Positions 44,002 to 53,796 of a DNA stretch of 64,000 bases are shown here, piece by piece. Source of the stretch: Microvirga sp052115485 (GTDB lineage: Bacteria > Pseudomonadota > Alphaproteobacteria > Rhizobiales > Beijerinckiaceae). The notes below the pieces were generated by a model that worked only from the letters and a program-made list of their open reading frames with translations, searched no databases and was not told the origin of the DNA. The position numbers were made by a program, and so were the translations under genes. The stretch covers positions 310,001-374,000 of the forward strand of contig NZ_JBFRGU010000003.1 in the NCBI RefSeq assembly GCF_052115485.1, read 5' to 3'. How positions within the stretch are numbered: the first letter of the stretch is position 1; each line of letters begins with the position of its first letter.

Positions 44002-45590
44002 AGCCCCTCAATTTGATAAGGAACCTGCTTGAAGATAACGCCACGGCGCGAAAGTCGATCTTCGGGAATGGTGCAGCCTTCTGCGTAAACGACACGAGCG
44101 CCTTCAAAATTAGGTTCCGGTAAGGGTAGACTCTCAAGCACAGAACTGGTGAGTACATTGCCAGCATTGGAGCTGGCAACGCCAAGCGCGTCGGCTGAAT
44201 AAAGCAAATAGATCGCTCGGCCTTGGAACGTTCCGATCAAGGGTGAATAGCCATCCGCGCGGCGCGGAATCGGAGAGCCCGTCTCGCAAAAGAAAACATG
44301 GGCGGCGAGGTCCGGAAAAGTGACGGCAGGATTTACATTGCCATCGGCATCAAACAACGGCTCTCCAAGGGTGCAGAAACGAAACCCACCCCCCCCTTGC
44401 CAGCCAACCTCGGAGGAAACGCCTCCTTCATCTCCACCAACTACGAGCCTCAATCGTTCTGCTGCAACGGTTTCTGCGTGTTCACCAAGTTCAACACCAA
44501 TAAAATGCCGTTGCAGCTTCATAGCCACGGCTGCTGTTGTCCCCGAGCCCAGAAAGCTATCGAGCACGATATCGCCGGGATTCGTAGCAATTGAAATAAT
44601 TGAATGAATTAACTTTTCTGGCTTTGGCGTGTCGAAAGCATCGTCATTTGGGAACAGCGATAATATTTCTTTCTTTGCGCGTTCATTGTCGCCTACATCC
44701 GATGCAAGCCAAATCGTATTAGGAACCAATCCATCCTCTTCTCCCGCATAAGTCTTAATGCGGGGGCGCCCATCACCACCTTTGGGAAAATACACTCTTC
44801 CCTCTTCCAAATAACGCCTGAAAACGGGCTCCGTCGCTCCCCAACACCGCCCTTTCGGCGGACTAAGCTTTTTTCCGGTCGGCGTTTCGATTTCATACAT
44901 TTGGTTATCTCGAAAACCTTGAGCGCTGAACGGGATCGAACGCCACGGTCCTTTGAGATCATTGTCCGGATTGCTGAAGCCGTTGCTGTTCGCGGGAAGT
45001 CGGTTTCTAACTTGCTTCCAGTGATCCTTTCCAGAGGCGGCATATACGACGATAAAATCGTGGGAATCACCAATTGCTGACCGGTTTTCTCTGGAGGTAC
45101 GCTTTTGCCAAATGATATTAGCAATAAAATTGGATCGGCCAAAAATCTCGTTCATCACTTGGATGAGATTGTGAACTTCATTGTCGTCGATAGATACGAA
45201 TATTGAGCCATCTTCTGACAATAGTTCCTTCAGGATTCGAAGGCGCGGATACATCATACAAAGCCACTTGTCGTGACGGGACAGGTCTTCTGCCTCCTTG
45301 CCCACGACAGATCCAAGCCATGCTTTGATTTCCGGCGAACTCACATTGTCATTGTAGACCCAGCCTTCATTGCCCGTGTTATAGGGAGGGTCGATATAGA
45401 TGCACTTAACCTTGCCCGCATAGTAAGGAAGCAAGGCCTTCAAGGCCTCCAGATTATCGCCCTGGACAAGCAAGTTGCCCGCGTCCGGATCACCGACACT
45501 CTTATTCTTGTCGCAATGGATCAGGCGATAAGGCACCTCGCGATGATGGTTCACCACCGCCTTCTTACCAATCCAATCGAGTGTAGGCAT
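43998..45590 (-). CDS. Type III DNA methyltransferase subunit (Mod), beta-class
   Basis: 530 residues. Catalytic motif IV is IDPPYNTG; the SAM-binding motif DSFLGSGTTAAVA appears downstream, the order of beta-class N6-adenine or N4-cytosine methyltransferases. The target-recognition region lies between them (about 190–330). It is somewhat shorter than classical EcoP15I Mod (about 650 aa), and the C-terminal part (ADGYSPLIGTFQGRAIYLLY) is unassigned. It pairs with the downstream Res. Together they would protect host and element DNA by methylation and cut unmodified invading DNA. The recognition site cannot be read. Confidence 0.85.
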   Translation of the reverse strand: MPTLDWIGKKAVVNHHREVPYRLIHCDKNKSVGDPDAGNLLVQGDNLEALKALLPYYAGKVKCIYIDPPYNTGNEGWVYNDNVSSPEIKAWLGSVVGKEAEDLSRHDKWLCMMYPRLRILKELLSEDGSIFVSIDDNEVHNLIQVMNEIFGRSNFIANIIWQKRTSRENRSAIGDSHDFIVVYAASGKDHWKQVRNRLPANSNGFSNPDNDLKGPWRSIPFSAQGFRDNQMYEIETPTGKKLSPPKGRCWGATEPVFRRYLEEGRVYFPKGGDGRPRIKTYAGEEDGLVPNTIWLASDVGDNERAKKEILSLFPNDDAFDTPKPEKLIHSIISIATNPGDIVLDSFLGSGTTAAVAMKLQRHFIGVELGEHAETVAAERLRLVVGGDEGGVSSEVGWQGGGGFRFCTLGEPLFDADGNVNPAVTFPDLAAHVFFCETGSPIPRRADGYSPLIGTFQGRAIYLLYSADALGVASSNAGNVLTSSVLESLPLPEPNFEGARVVYAEGCTIPEDRLSRRGVIFKQVPYQIEGL

Positions 45591-45731
45591 TTAAAGCTGT
45601 GCTCCAGAATCACGCCCAAGCGTAGCCTTTGAGTAGCTGCTTCGGGAGTGCGGGCACAAGAGATAGATAATTGTGACTTTAAAACCGGGCGTAGAGCGAC
45701 TCGAAATAATACCGATTAAAAGTCGGCGCAC

Positions 45732-45977
45732 TCAATCTTGAACCGGATGCGCCTCTTCTGATTGAGCGGCTGAATCAACAAGCTCTTTCTTGGCGACCTT
45801 TAAATCTTCATCGTAAAGCACAAAAGGGCCGCGACGGCCTAACGGCTTTTCCAGAAGCGCCGCACACGCATGATAAAACTGTGAGTAGAGCCAATTGACG
45901 TTATCATCTTCATGGCGAGCGATTGCCGGGCCATAGTGCGACATAGCATATTCTCCCATCGGCTCTGATTCTTTCAT
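45732..45977 (-). CDS. Small hypothetical protein between Mod and AvcD genes
   Basis: About 81 residues from ATG complementary to 45975–45977, opening MKESEPMGEYAMSHYGPAIA, then NWLYSQFYHACAALLEKPLG and FVLYDEDLKVAKKELV. The frame continues upstream to 46082 without ATG, overlapping the deaminase start, so the true start is uncertain. It looks protein-like (aromatic and acidic, helical) but matches no family I know. It lies 141 bp upstream of mod on the same strand and is divergent from the deaminase, so it could belong to either defence unit. Confidence 0.4.
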   Translation of the reverse strand: MKESEPMGEYAMSHYGPAIARHEDDNVNWLYSQFYHACAALLEKPLGRRGPFVLYDEDLKVAKKELVDSAAQSEEAHPVQD

Positions 45978-46026
45978 GGCACCGTACACTGAGAGAATCT
46001 CGTCCTCCAAGCGATGGTTCCATGCT

Positions 46027-47601
46027 ATGGATAATAAGCAGTTAATTTCGGCGACGTCAAATAATAATGATGATGCTGACAAGCTTACAATTCGCGATCC
46101 TGAGCTTATCTTTGGTATCGTGGGGCCGATAGGAGTTGATATCGACAGTATTGTTGCCTCGCTTGGAAAATCATTGCGGGATGTCGGCTACAACGCTTGT
46201 GTAATTCACCTTACGAAACATATAAAAGATGATCGAATTCCAATCGAGGTAGACGAAAGAAGTTATTATTCCCGATATAAAACATTAATCAAGTACGGAA
46301 ATGAATTTCGAGCCCTCGCGAAGAATGCTTCGGCCATTGCGGGCATAGCAATTGCAAAAATTCGTGAAATACGTGCTGAGCTCTCTAACGACGTTAACCA
46401 GCCGGCACTCGGGCGGGCCTACATTATAAGACAGTTCAAACGAGCCGAGGAAGTGGCGCTGATGCGCCGTGTCTATGGTCGGAAGTTTATCCAGGTGTCG
46501 GTTTTCGGCAGCCCGATCGACAGGCGGCGGATACTGATAGAAAAAATCCAATCGTATGACGCATCCCCTAAGAATGAGGCAGAGGTCGAGCGGCAGGCCA
46601 TCGAACTTATAGATGTCGACCACAATCAGAGGGACCATGATCATGGTCAGCGTCTGTCTGATGTATTCCATTTGGGCGATGTTTTTGTTGATGGCATCCA
46701 TAAAGTCAAGGCACAACAGACAATTGATCGCTTTATTCGAGCTTTCTTTGGAGATACGTCCGCATCGCCGACAAAGGATGAGTACGGGCTTTATATTGCT
46801 ACTGCTGCTTCGCTGAGGTCTGTGGATCTATCAAGGCAGGTAGGAGCGGCAATTTTCAGCAAGCGCGGTGAAATTATTACGCTTGGTTGCAATGAAGTTC
46901 CGAAGGCGGATGGCGGGACCTATTGGTCTGATGACCCACGTCCTATTGCACGCGACGTGGAATTGGGCCGGGACCCAAATCAAAGCCGAAAAAATGAAAT
47001 CATCTACGACCTTCTCGATCGAATGTTTGACGAAGGCCTTCTTTCCGCAAAATTGACCTCCGTAGAGGACAAACAGGCTAGAATCGATACATTCCTGGGT
47101 AACGCCCGCGTAAAGGATGCTCAAATTCTAGATATCATTGAGTATGGGAGAATCATTCACGCCGAAATGTCGGCTATTTCAGATGCTGCGAGATTGGGGC
47201 GGGAAACCGCTGGCTCAACACTCTATTGTACGACGTTCCCTTGCCATTTATGCGCGAAGCATATCGTTGCTGCAGGAATGAAACGCGTAGTCTTCCTTGA
47301 GCCTTATCCAAAGAGTTACGCTCAAAAGCTCCACTCAGATTCAATTACTTTTGATGGAGACGATGAGAATAAGGTATTTTTTCAACCGTTTATTGGGATT
47401 TCACCCCGCCGATATCGCGATATTTTCGAGAAACGGAAACGAAAGGACAGCAAAGGCAAGGCTATCGACTGGTACGAAGGGCAGCCGATACCTTTGCTTG
47501 AAGACCGAAGTGGCTCCTATATCGAAAACGAAGAAGCGGCTGTTGTGGTTGCTCTAAAAGAACTCTTTCAGGGTGGAAATTCGAGTCCGAACCCTGGCTA
47601 A
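46027..47601 (+). CDS. avcD: AvcD-type anti-phage deoxycytidylate deaminase
   Basis: 524 residues from ATG 46027. The C-terminal deaminase domain has the zinc signature H378-A-E380 (GRIIHAEMSAI) and C406-x2-C409 (TTFPCHLCAKHI). The N-terminal half resembles the P-loop-like domain found in anti-phage dCTP/dCMP deaminases, but the loop reads GIVGPIGVDIDSIV and lacks the GK[ST] signature. Fusion and length (V. cholerae AvcD is about 530 aa) match AvcD, which on phage infection deaminates dC nucleotides and starves phage replication. In Vibrio it is held inactive by an upstream small RNA (AvcI); no such RNA can be identified here by eye. Low GC compared with the backbone. Confidence 0.85.
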   Translation: MDNKQLISATSNNNDDADKLTIRDPELIFGIVGPIGVDIDSIVASLGKSLRDVGYNACVIHLTKHIKDDRIPIEVDERSYYSRYKTLIKYGNEFRALAKNASAIAGIAIAKIREIRAELSNDVNQPALGRAYIIRQFKRAEEVALMRRVYGRKFIQVSVFGSPIDRRRILIEKIQSYDASPKNEAEVERQAIELIDVDHNQRDHDHGQRLSDVFHLGDVFVDGIHKVKAQQTIDRFIRAFFGDTSASPTKDEYGLYIATAASLRSVDLSRQVGAAIFSKRGEIITLGCNEVPKADGGTYWSDDPRPIARDVELGRDPNQSRKNEIIYDLLDRMFDEGLLSAKLTSVEDKQARIDTFLGNARVKDAQILDIIEYGRIIHAEMSAISDAARLGRETAGSTLYCTTFPCHLCAKHIVAAGMKRVVFLEPYPKSYAQKLHSDSITFDGDDENKVFFQPFIGISPRRYRDIFEKRKRKDSKGKAIDWYEGQPIPLLEDRSGSYIENEEAAVVVALKELFQGGNSSPNPG

Positions 47602-47622
47602 ATTTATTCTGGGGGAGGTTTA

Positions 47623-48906
47623 ATGCAGCTCACGCGGCGCACACTTTATGATCTCGTCTGGAGCAAGCCTATGACGAAGATCGCGGCTGAGTTTCAGATC
47701 TCTGATGTTGGCTTGGCAAAAGTCTGTGAGAGACACCGGGTGCCTACGCCTCCACAAGGGTATTGGGCAAAGGTTGAAGCGGGAAAGAAGGTCAAGAAGG
47801 CTCTATTTGTCGAAGTCAAAGACCCGGAGCTGGACCGCATAGATATCAATGGCAATCTCGCTCAGCTTCCAGAGGGTGTACGAGAGCTTGCCGCACGTCA
47901 CAAAGCGGAACGTCTTGAGCGACGGGCAGTTGAGCGAAAAGTGTTCATCCCCCCAATCGAGCTTGCTCCACCGAAATCTGGAGAAATCCACCCTGCAATC
48001 CGCCTCACCGCGAAAACCCTGCGTAATCGCTCTGCACAGCGCGACGAAGTCGCGCAGGCCTTTGGCGATGGGTTGTGCGGGATAGAAGTGGGCATTCAGT
48101 CGGTTGAGAGGGTTATCGTGGCTCTCGATAGCCTTGCCCAAACCCTTGCCGAACGAGGCTTGCAGATTGAACCGACTGGTAACGGGATGAGGATCGCGAA
48201 TGGAGCAGAGAGGGCCGAATTCAGCCTCAAGGAAATCACGCGGAGTGTACCTCACGAACCAACGGAAGCCGAGCTGGCAGAGGAAGTAAGGCGGCAAAAG
48301 CGGCGGGAAAGGTATTGGCGCGGTGAGATTCCCTGGAGCAACTATTCATTTCAGGAAAAGGCCTATCCCGAGAAGGATACCCTTCGAACGGGCCAGTTAT
48401 TTCTTCAGATTGAAGGGTATGGTGACGGGGTCCGCCGAAAGTGGGCCGACGGAAAAACCCAGACAATCGAGACTTTAATTCCGTCTATTGTGGATGGATT
48501 TGAAATCCTAATCGCCGCACGAAAAGCCGAGCGGGAACGCCGTGAGGAACGAGATCGTCGTTGGCAGGAATACTGTCGAAGACGAGACTTGGCAAAGGCC
48601 CGCCAGAAACGGGAAGCCGACCGCGGACCCTTTGTAGATCGAATTATTGAGATCCATCGCGAAATCACTCGCCTTCAGGCTTGGTTGGCTGAAAGCCGGC
48701 CCATCGCCGAGCAAAGACCCGATAGTTCATATCGCCGCATGGTCGAGTGGGTCGAGGAGCGGCTAAACGTTCTTATTATCAGCGTCGAACCAGCGGGGAT
48801 TGAAAAGCAATTGGCTGAAAGCAAGCTTTTTCCGAATCCAAATGCTGACGAACTCCACGATCCACTAGGGGATCCTGGAGAACGAAATTACTGGCAGTTT
48901 AGCTAA
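47623..48906 (+). CDS. Hypothetical protein, element cargo (427 aa)
   Basis: 427 residues. The first 60 form an HTH-like part (RRTLYDLVWSKPMTKIAAEF, then QISDVGLAKVCERHRVPTPP, then QGYWAKVEAGKK). The middle and C-terminus are strongly charged with a long helix (RKAERERREERDRRWQEYCR), likely a coiled coil. I have the impression that proteins starting this way occur in mobile islands, but cannot name the family. It follows avcD by 21 bp with GGGGGAGG just before its ATG, so it may be co-transcribed with it. It is the last gene before the right inverted repeat. Confidence 0.6.
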   Translation: MQLTRRTLYDLVWSKPMTKIAAEFQISDVGLAKVCERHRVPTPPQGYWAKVEAGKKVKKALFVEVKDPELDRIDINGNLAQLPEGVRELAARHKAERLERRAVERKVFIPPIELAPPKSGEIHPAIRLTAKTLRNRSAQRDEVAQAFGDGLCGIEVGIQSVERVIVALDSLAQTLAERGLQIEPTGNGMRIANGAERAEFSLKEITRSVPHEPTEAELAEEVRRQKRRERYWRGEIPWSNYSFQEKAYPEKDTLRTGQLFLQIEGYGDGVRRKWADGKTQTIETLIPSIVDGFEILIAARKAERERREERDRRWQEYCRRRDLAKARQKREADRGPFVDRIIEIHREITRLQAWLAESRPIAEQRPDSSYRRMVEWVEERLNVLIISVEPAGIEKQLAESKLFPNPNADELHDPLGDPGERNYWQFS

Positions 48907-48938
48907 GCGGCTATACTAACATTTGAATGTAAGGCTCT

Positions 48939-48978
48939 GGTCATAAATGGCCTTCCACAACCACTTTCGCTATACCCC
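48939..48978 (-). repeat. Right terminal inverted repeat of the element
   Basis: Inverted counterpart of 32266–32305; its outer end reads CTATACCCC towards recA. The outermost 21 bases match exactly. Confidence 0.95.
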
Positions 48979-48992
48979 TGTGAGAACGAAAA
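48979..48992. repeat. Right target-site duplication of the element
   Basis: TGTGAGAACGAAAA, identical to 32252–32265. It includes the first GAAC of the SOS operator. Confidence 0.92.
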
Positions 48993-48998
48993 AAGAAC
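48984..48998 (+). promoter_or_regulatory. LexA (SOS) operator of recA
   Basis: GAAC, seven bases (GAAAAAA), GAAC: the established alphaproteobacterial LexA box. It lies 88 bp upstream of the recA ATG. Its left half is inside the duplicated target, so the operator begins 5 bp from the end of the transposon and remains complete on the recA side. Confidence 0.85.
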
Positions 48999-49085
48999 TT
49001 GCGAGAGAGAACAAAAAGTGTACGGATAAGTCATCAACACGTCGTTGAGACTCAATAGCAGCCCGTGCCATAAGGAAGCCTGGTC

Positions 49086-50177
49086 ATGTCTCAGTCCTCT
49101 CTGCGACTGGTGGAAAGCTCATCAATGGATAAAGAAAAGTCGAAAGCTCTCGACGCCGCGCTCTCACAGATCGAGCGGAATTTTGGCAAGGGCTCGATCA
49201 TGCGGCTCGGCAAGGGCCAGAAGCCTCAGGAAATCGAGACGATTTCGACGGGCTCGCTCGGCCTCGACATCGCCCTCGGTGTCGGCGGGTTGCCGCGTGG
49301 ACGCATCATCGAGATTTACGGGCCGGAATCGTCGGGTAAGACGACCCTGGCGCTGCATACGGTTGCCGAGGCCCAGAAGAAGGGCGGCGTTTGCGCCTTC
49401 GTGGATGCGGAACACGCCCTCGATCCGGTCTATGCCCGCAAGCTCGGGGTCAATCTGGACGATCTTCTGATCTCCCAGCCCGATACCGGCGAGCAGGCGC
49501 TTGAAATCGCCGACACGCTCGTGCGCTCAGGCGCCATCGATGTCCTCGTCATCGACTCGGTCGCCGCGCTGACCCCGAAGGCGGAGTTGGACGGTGAGAT
49601 GGGCGATGTGCAGCCGGGTCTCCAGGCGCGCCTCATGAGCCAGGCCTTGCGCAAGCTCACCGGTTCGATCTCACGATCGAAGACGATGGTGATCTTCATC
49701 AACCAGATCCGCATGAAGATCGGCGTCATGTACGGCAGCCCGGAGACGACGACGGGCGGAAACGCGCTCAAGTTCTATGCCTCGGTCCGTCTCGACATCC
49801 GTCGCGTTACGACCTTGAAGGACCGCGAAGACGCCATCGGCAATTCGGTTCGCGTCAAGGTGGTGAAGAACAAGGTCGCTCCGCCTTTCAAGCAGGTCGA
49901 GTTCGACATCATGTTCGGCGAAGGCGTTTCGAAGATGGGCGAACTCGTCGATCTCGGTGTCAAGGCCGGCATCGTCGAGAAGTCCGGCGCCTGGTTCTCC
50001 TATGACAGCCAGCGCCTCGGCCAGGGTCGCGAGAACGCCAAGCAGTTCCTGCGCGACAATCCCGACGTCGCCGAGAAGATTGAAATGCTGATCCGCCAGA
50101 ATTCCGGCGTTCTCGCCGACCGTATTCTGGATGAGGCAACCCCGACCGAAGACGATCTGGACGAGGGTGCTGCTTAG
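49086..50177 (+). CDS. recA: Recombinase A
   Basis: 363 residues, full length. Walker A is GPESSGKT, Walker B is VLVIDSVAAL, loop 1 contains GDVQPGLQARLMSQALRKLT and loop 2 contains NQIRMKIGVMYGSPETTTGG. The acidic C-terminus (TPTEDDLDEGAA) is typical. It carries out homologous recombination and activates LexA self-cleavage during the SOS response. ATG 49086 is preceded by AAGGAAG. The upstream region is now formed by the casposon right end, the 14-bp target duplication and the SOS box, so its promoter may differ from that of relatives lacking the element. Confidence 0.97.
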   Translation: MSQSSLRLVESSSMDKEKSKALDAALSQIERNFGKGSIMRLGKGQKPQEIETISTGSLGLDIALGVGGLPRGRIIEIYGPESSGKTTLALHTVAEAQKKGGVCAFVDAEHALDPVYARKLGVNLDDLLISQPDTGEQALEIADTLVRSGAIDVLVIDSVAALTPKAELDGEMGDVQPGLQARLMSQALRKLTGSISRSKTMVIFINQIRMKIGVMYGSPETTTGGNALKFYASVRLDIRRVTTLKDREDAIGNSVRVKVVKNKVAPPFKQVEFDIMFGEGVSKMGELVDLGVKAGIVEKSGAWFSYDSQRLGQGRENAKQFLRDNPDVAEKIEMLIRQNSGVLADRILDEATPTEDDLDEGAA

Positions 50178-50222
50178 AGCATGATCCGAAAAGTTAAGCG
50201 CGGCTTTTCGGAAGAATCATGC
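50178..50222. repeat. Short dispersed palindrome after recA
   Basis: AGAGCATGATCCGAAAAG pairs loosely with CTTTTCGGAAGAATCATGC, a common Rhizobiales intergenic palindrome. Confidence 0.6.
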
Positions 50223-50260
50223 GGTTCCAGGGATTTTGCCTCCTTCAAGGGCAAATGAAG

Positions 50261-50294
50261 GGCCGTCGCGAGGGATCGCGGCGGTCTTTTTTAT
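50261..50294 (+). terminator. Intrinsic terminator downstream of recA
   Basis: CCGTCGCGA (50263–50271) pairs with TCGCGGCGG (50276–50284), with one G·T pair, and is followed by TCTTTTTTATT. This is well placed to end the recA transcript. Confidence 0.8.
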
Positions 50295-50305
50295 TAGGCT
50301 TCCTG

Positions 50306-50405
50306 GAACATGATCAGAACAAGTGGAAAACCGGTTGTTCGCTCGGATCATGTGAATCCAAAAGGATAGAGCTTGCTCATGTTCAAAGAGACATGAGCAA
50401 GCTCT
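50306..50405 (-). repeat. Dispersed repeat, diverged inverted copy
   Basis: Reverse orientation of the family at 15269–15372: GAACATGATCAGAACAAG, then AACCGGTTGTTC and GGATCATGTGAATC. The terminal hairpin differs in sequence but keeps its form: 15 perfect base pairs, 50368–50382 with 50391–50405 (AGAGCTTGCTCATGT). Confidence 0.7.
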
Positions 50406-50665
50406 ACGGGCGGGGTCTCAGGTTGTTGAGGCGAGCCGAGAGGAGCGCCGGTATCGAAAGAGGTCCGGCCCGCTGTCGAGCGCGCCGACCTGAACGGGCG
50501 CGCCGAGAACGGCAAAGCGTAGTTCTGCAATCGGGCGGACGGCGGCATGAGGCATAGACGAGCATGTCTGCCAACCTGCTCGACATATAGACCTATCCGC
50601 AGCGGCGTACTTGCCAAGGTCCCCGTCGGCGAGCGTCAACTGCACCCAACAACGGTTGAGGGCAG
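50406..50665. other. Non-coding or decayed stretch downstream of recA
   Basis: No gene can be supported. Short frames on both strands have no recognisable product. Together with the repeats and the terminator this fills the gap between recA and the next possible gene. Confidence 0.5.
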
Positions 50666-51004
50666 TCAGTAGTCGCCGAGGAGGGCTTGCGCTATGGTGG
50701 GGAGCTCGATCTTGTCGAGAATGGTGATGAAGCGGCCCTTGCGCGCTGTGGCTCTAGCCGCTGGCGGAACAGCAACCGGTTGAACCGAGCCGGAATTTTC
50801 CGGTGAGCCGCCAAAAGGGGCAAGACGGTCCAACTCTGCCAGGATTTTGGGGGCGAGGCCGATTTCGGGTCGAGGTGGCCGTGGCTCCGAGCTGCTGATG
50901 GCCGAGAACAAAACGGTTGTGGCCGACTGCCGAACGGTGTCACGTGAGGGATGCCGTGCGTGATCGGTCACATGATCGGGGCACATGGGGCGGCAGGCCG
51001 ACAA
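50666..51004 (-). CDS. Possible small hypothetical protein
   Basis: 112 codons. The N-terminus is low complexity (Pro, Ser), while the end (RKGRFITILDKIELPTIAQA, then LLGDY) looks protein-like. It is divergent from alaS. No family is recognised and there is no clear ribosome-binding site, so it may be spurious. Confidence 0.4.
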   Translation of the reverse strand: MSACRPMCPDHVTDHARHPSRDTVRQSATTVLFSAISSSEPRPPRPEIGLAPKILAELDRLAPFGGSPENSGSVQPVAVPPAARATARKGRFITILDKIELPTIAQALLGDY

Positions 51005-51126
51005 ACCCGATCATTGCCGGAAATTCCTGCAAAACGCTGCCTCGACAGCGCTTGCGGCTGCGTCTAAAACCGGCCCCAACCAACACCTTGAGGATATTTC
51101 ATCCTCATCAACGAGCTTAGAGTTTC

Positions 51127-53784
<2,658 letters not shown>

Positions 53785-53796
53785 AGGATCTGCGCC

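Larger units (their letters stand above)
32266..48978. mobile_element. Casposon-like transposable element, 16,713 bp, complete
   Basis: The borders are set by inverted repeats of about 40 bp and a perfect 14-bp flanking direct repeat. Inside lie a Cas1 homologue, a family B DNA polymerase, an HNH nuclease and two DNA-binding-type proteins, which is the known gene set of casposons (self-synthesising transposons whose Cas1 acts as integrase). Known casposase insertions duplicate about 14–15 bp, matching what is seen. No Cas2, CRISPR array, tyrosine or serine recombinase, or DDE transposase is visible inside. Cargo: 99-aa protein, RTX metalloprotease, XRE regulator (left); Type III restriction-modification, small protein, AvcD deaminase, 427-aa unknown (right). 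Several genes have lower GC than the backbone. Casposons are described mainly from archaea with few bacterial members, so an alphaproteobacterial example carrying defence cargo is notable. Boundaries are seen; mobility is inferred. Confidence 0.9.

Noticed and set aside
49009..49012. A second GAAC after the recA SOS box
   Set aside because: Spacing of 10 bp from the preceding GAAC does not fit the N7 rule.
50219..50557. Possible small gene after recA
   Set aside because: It runs through the recA terminator and the dispersed repeat, so it is not a credible protein.
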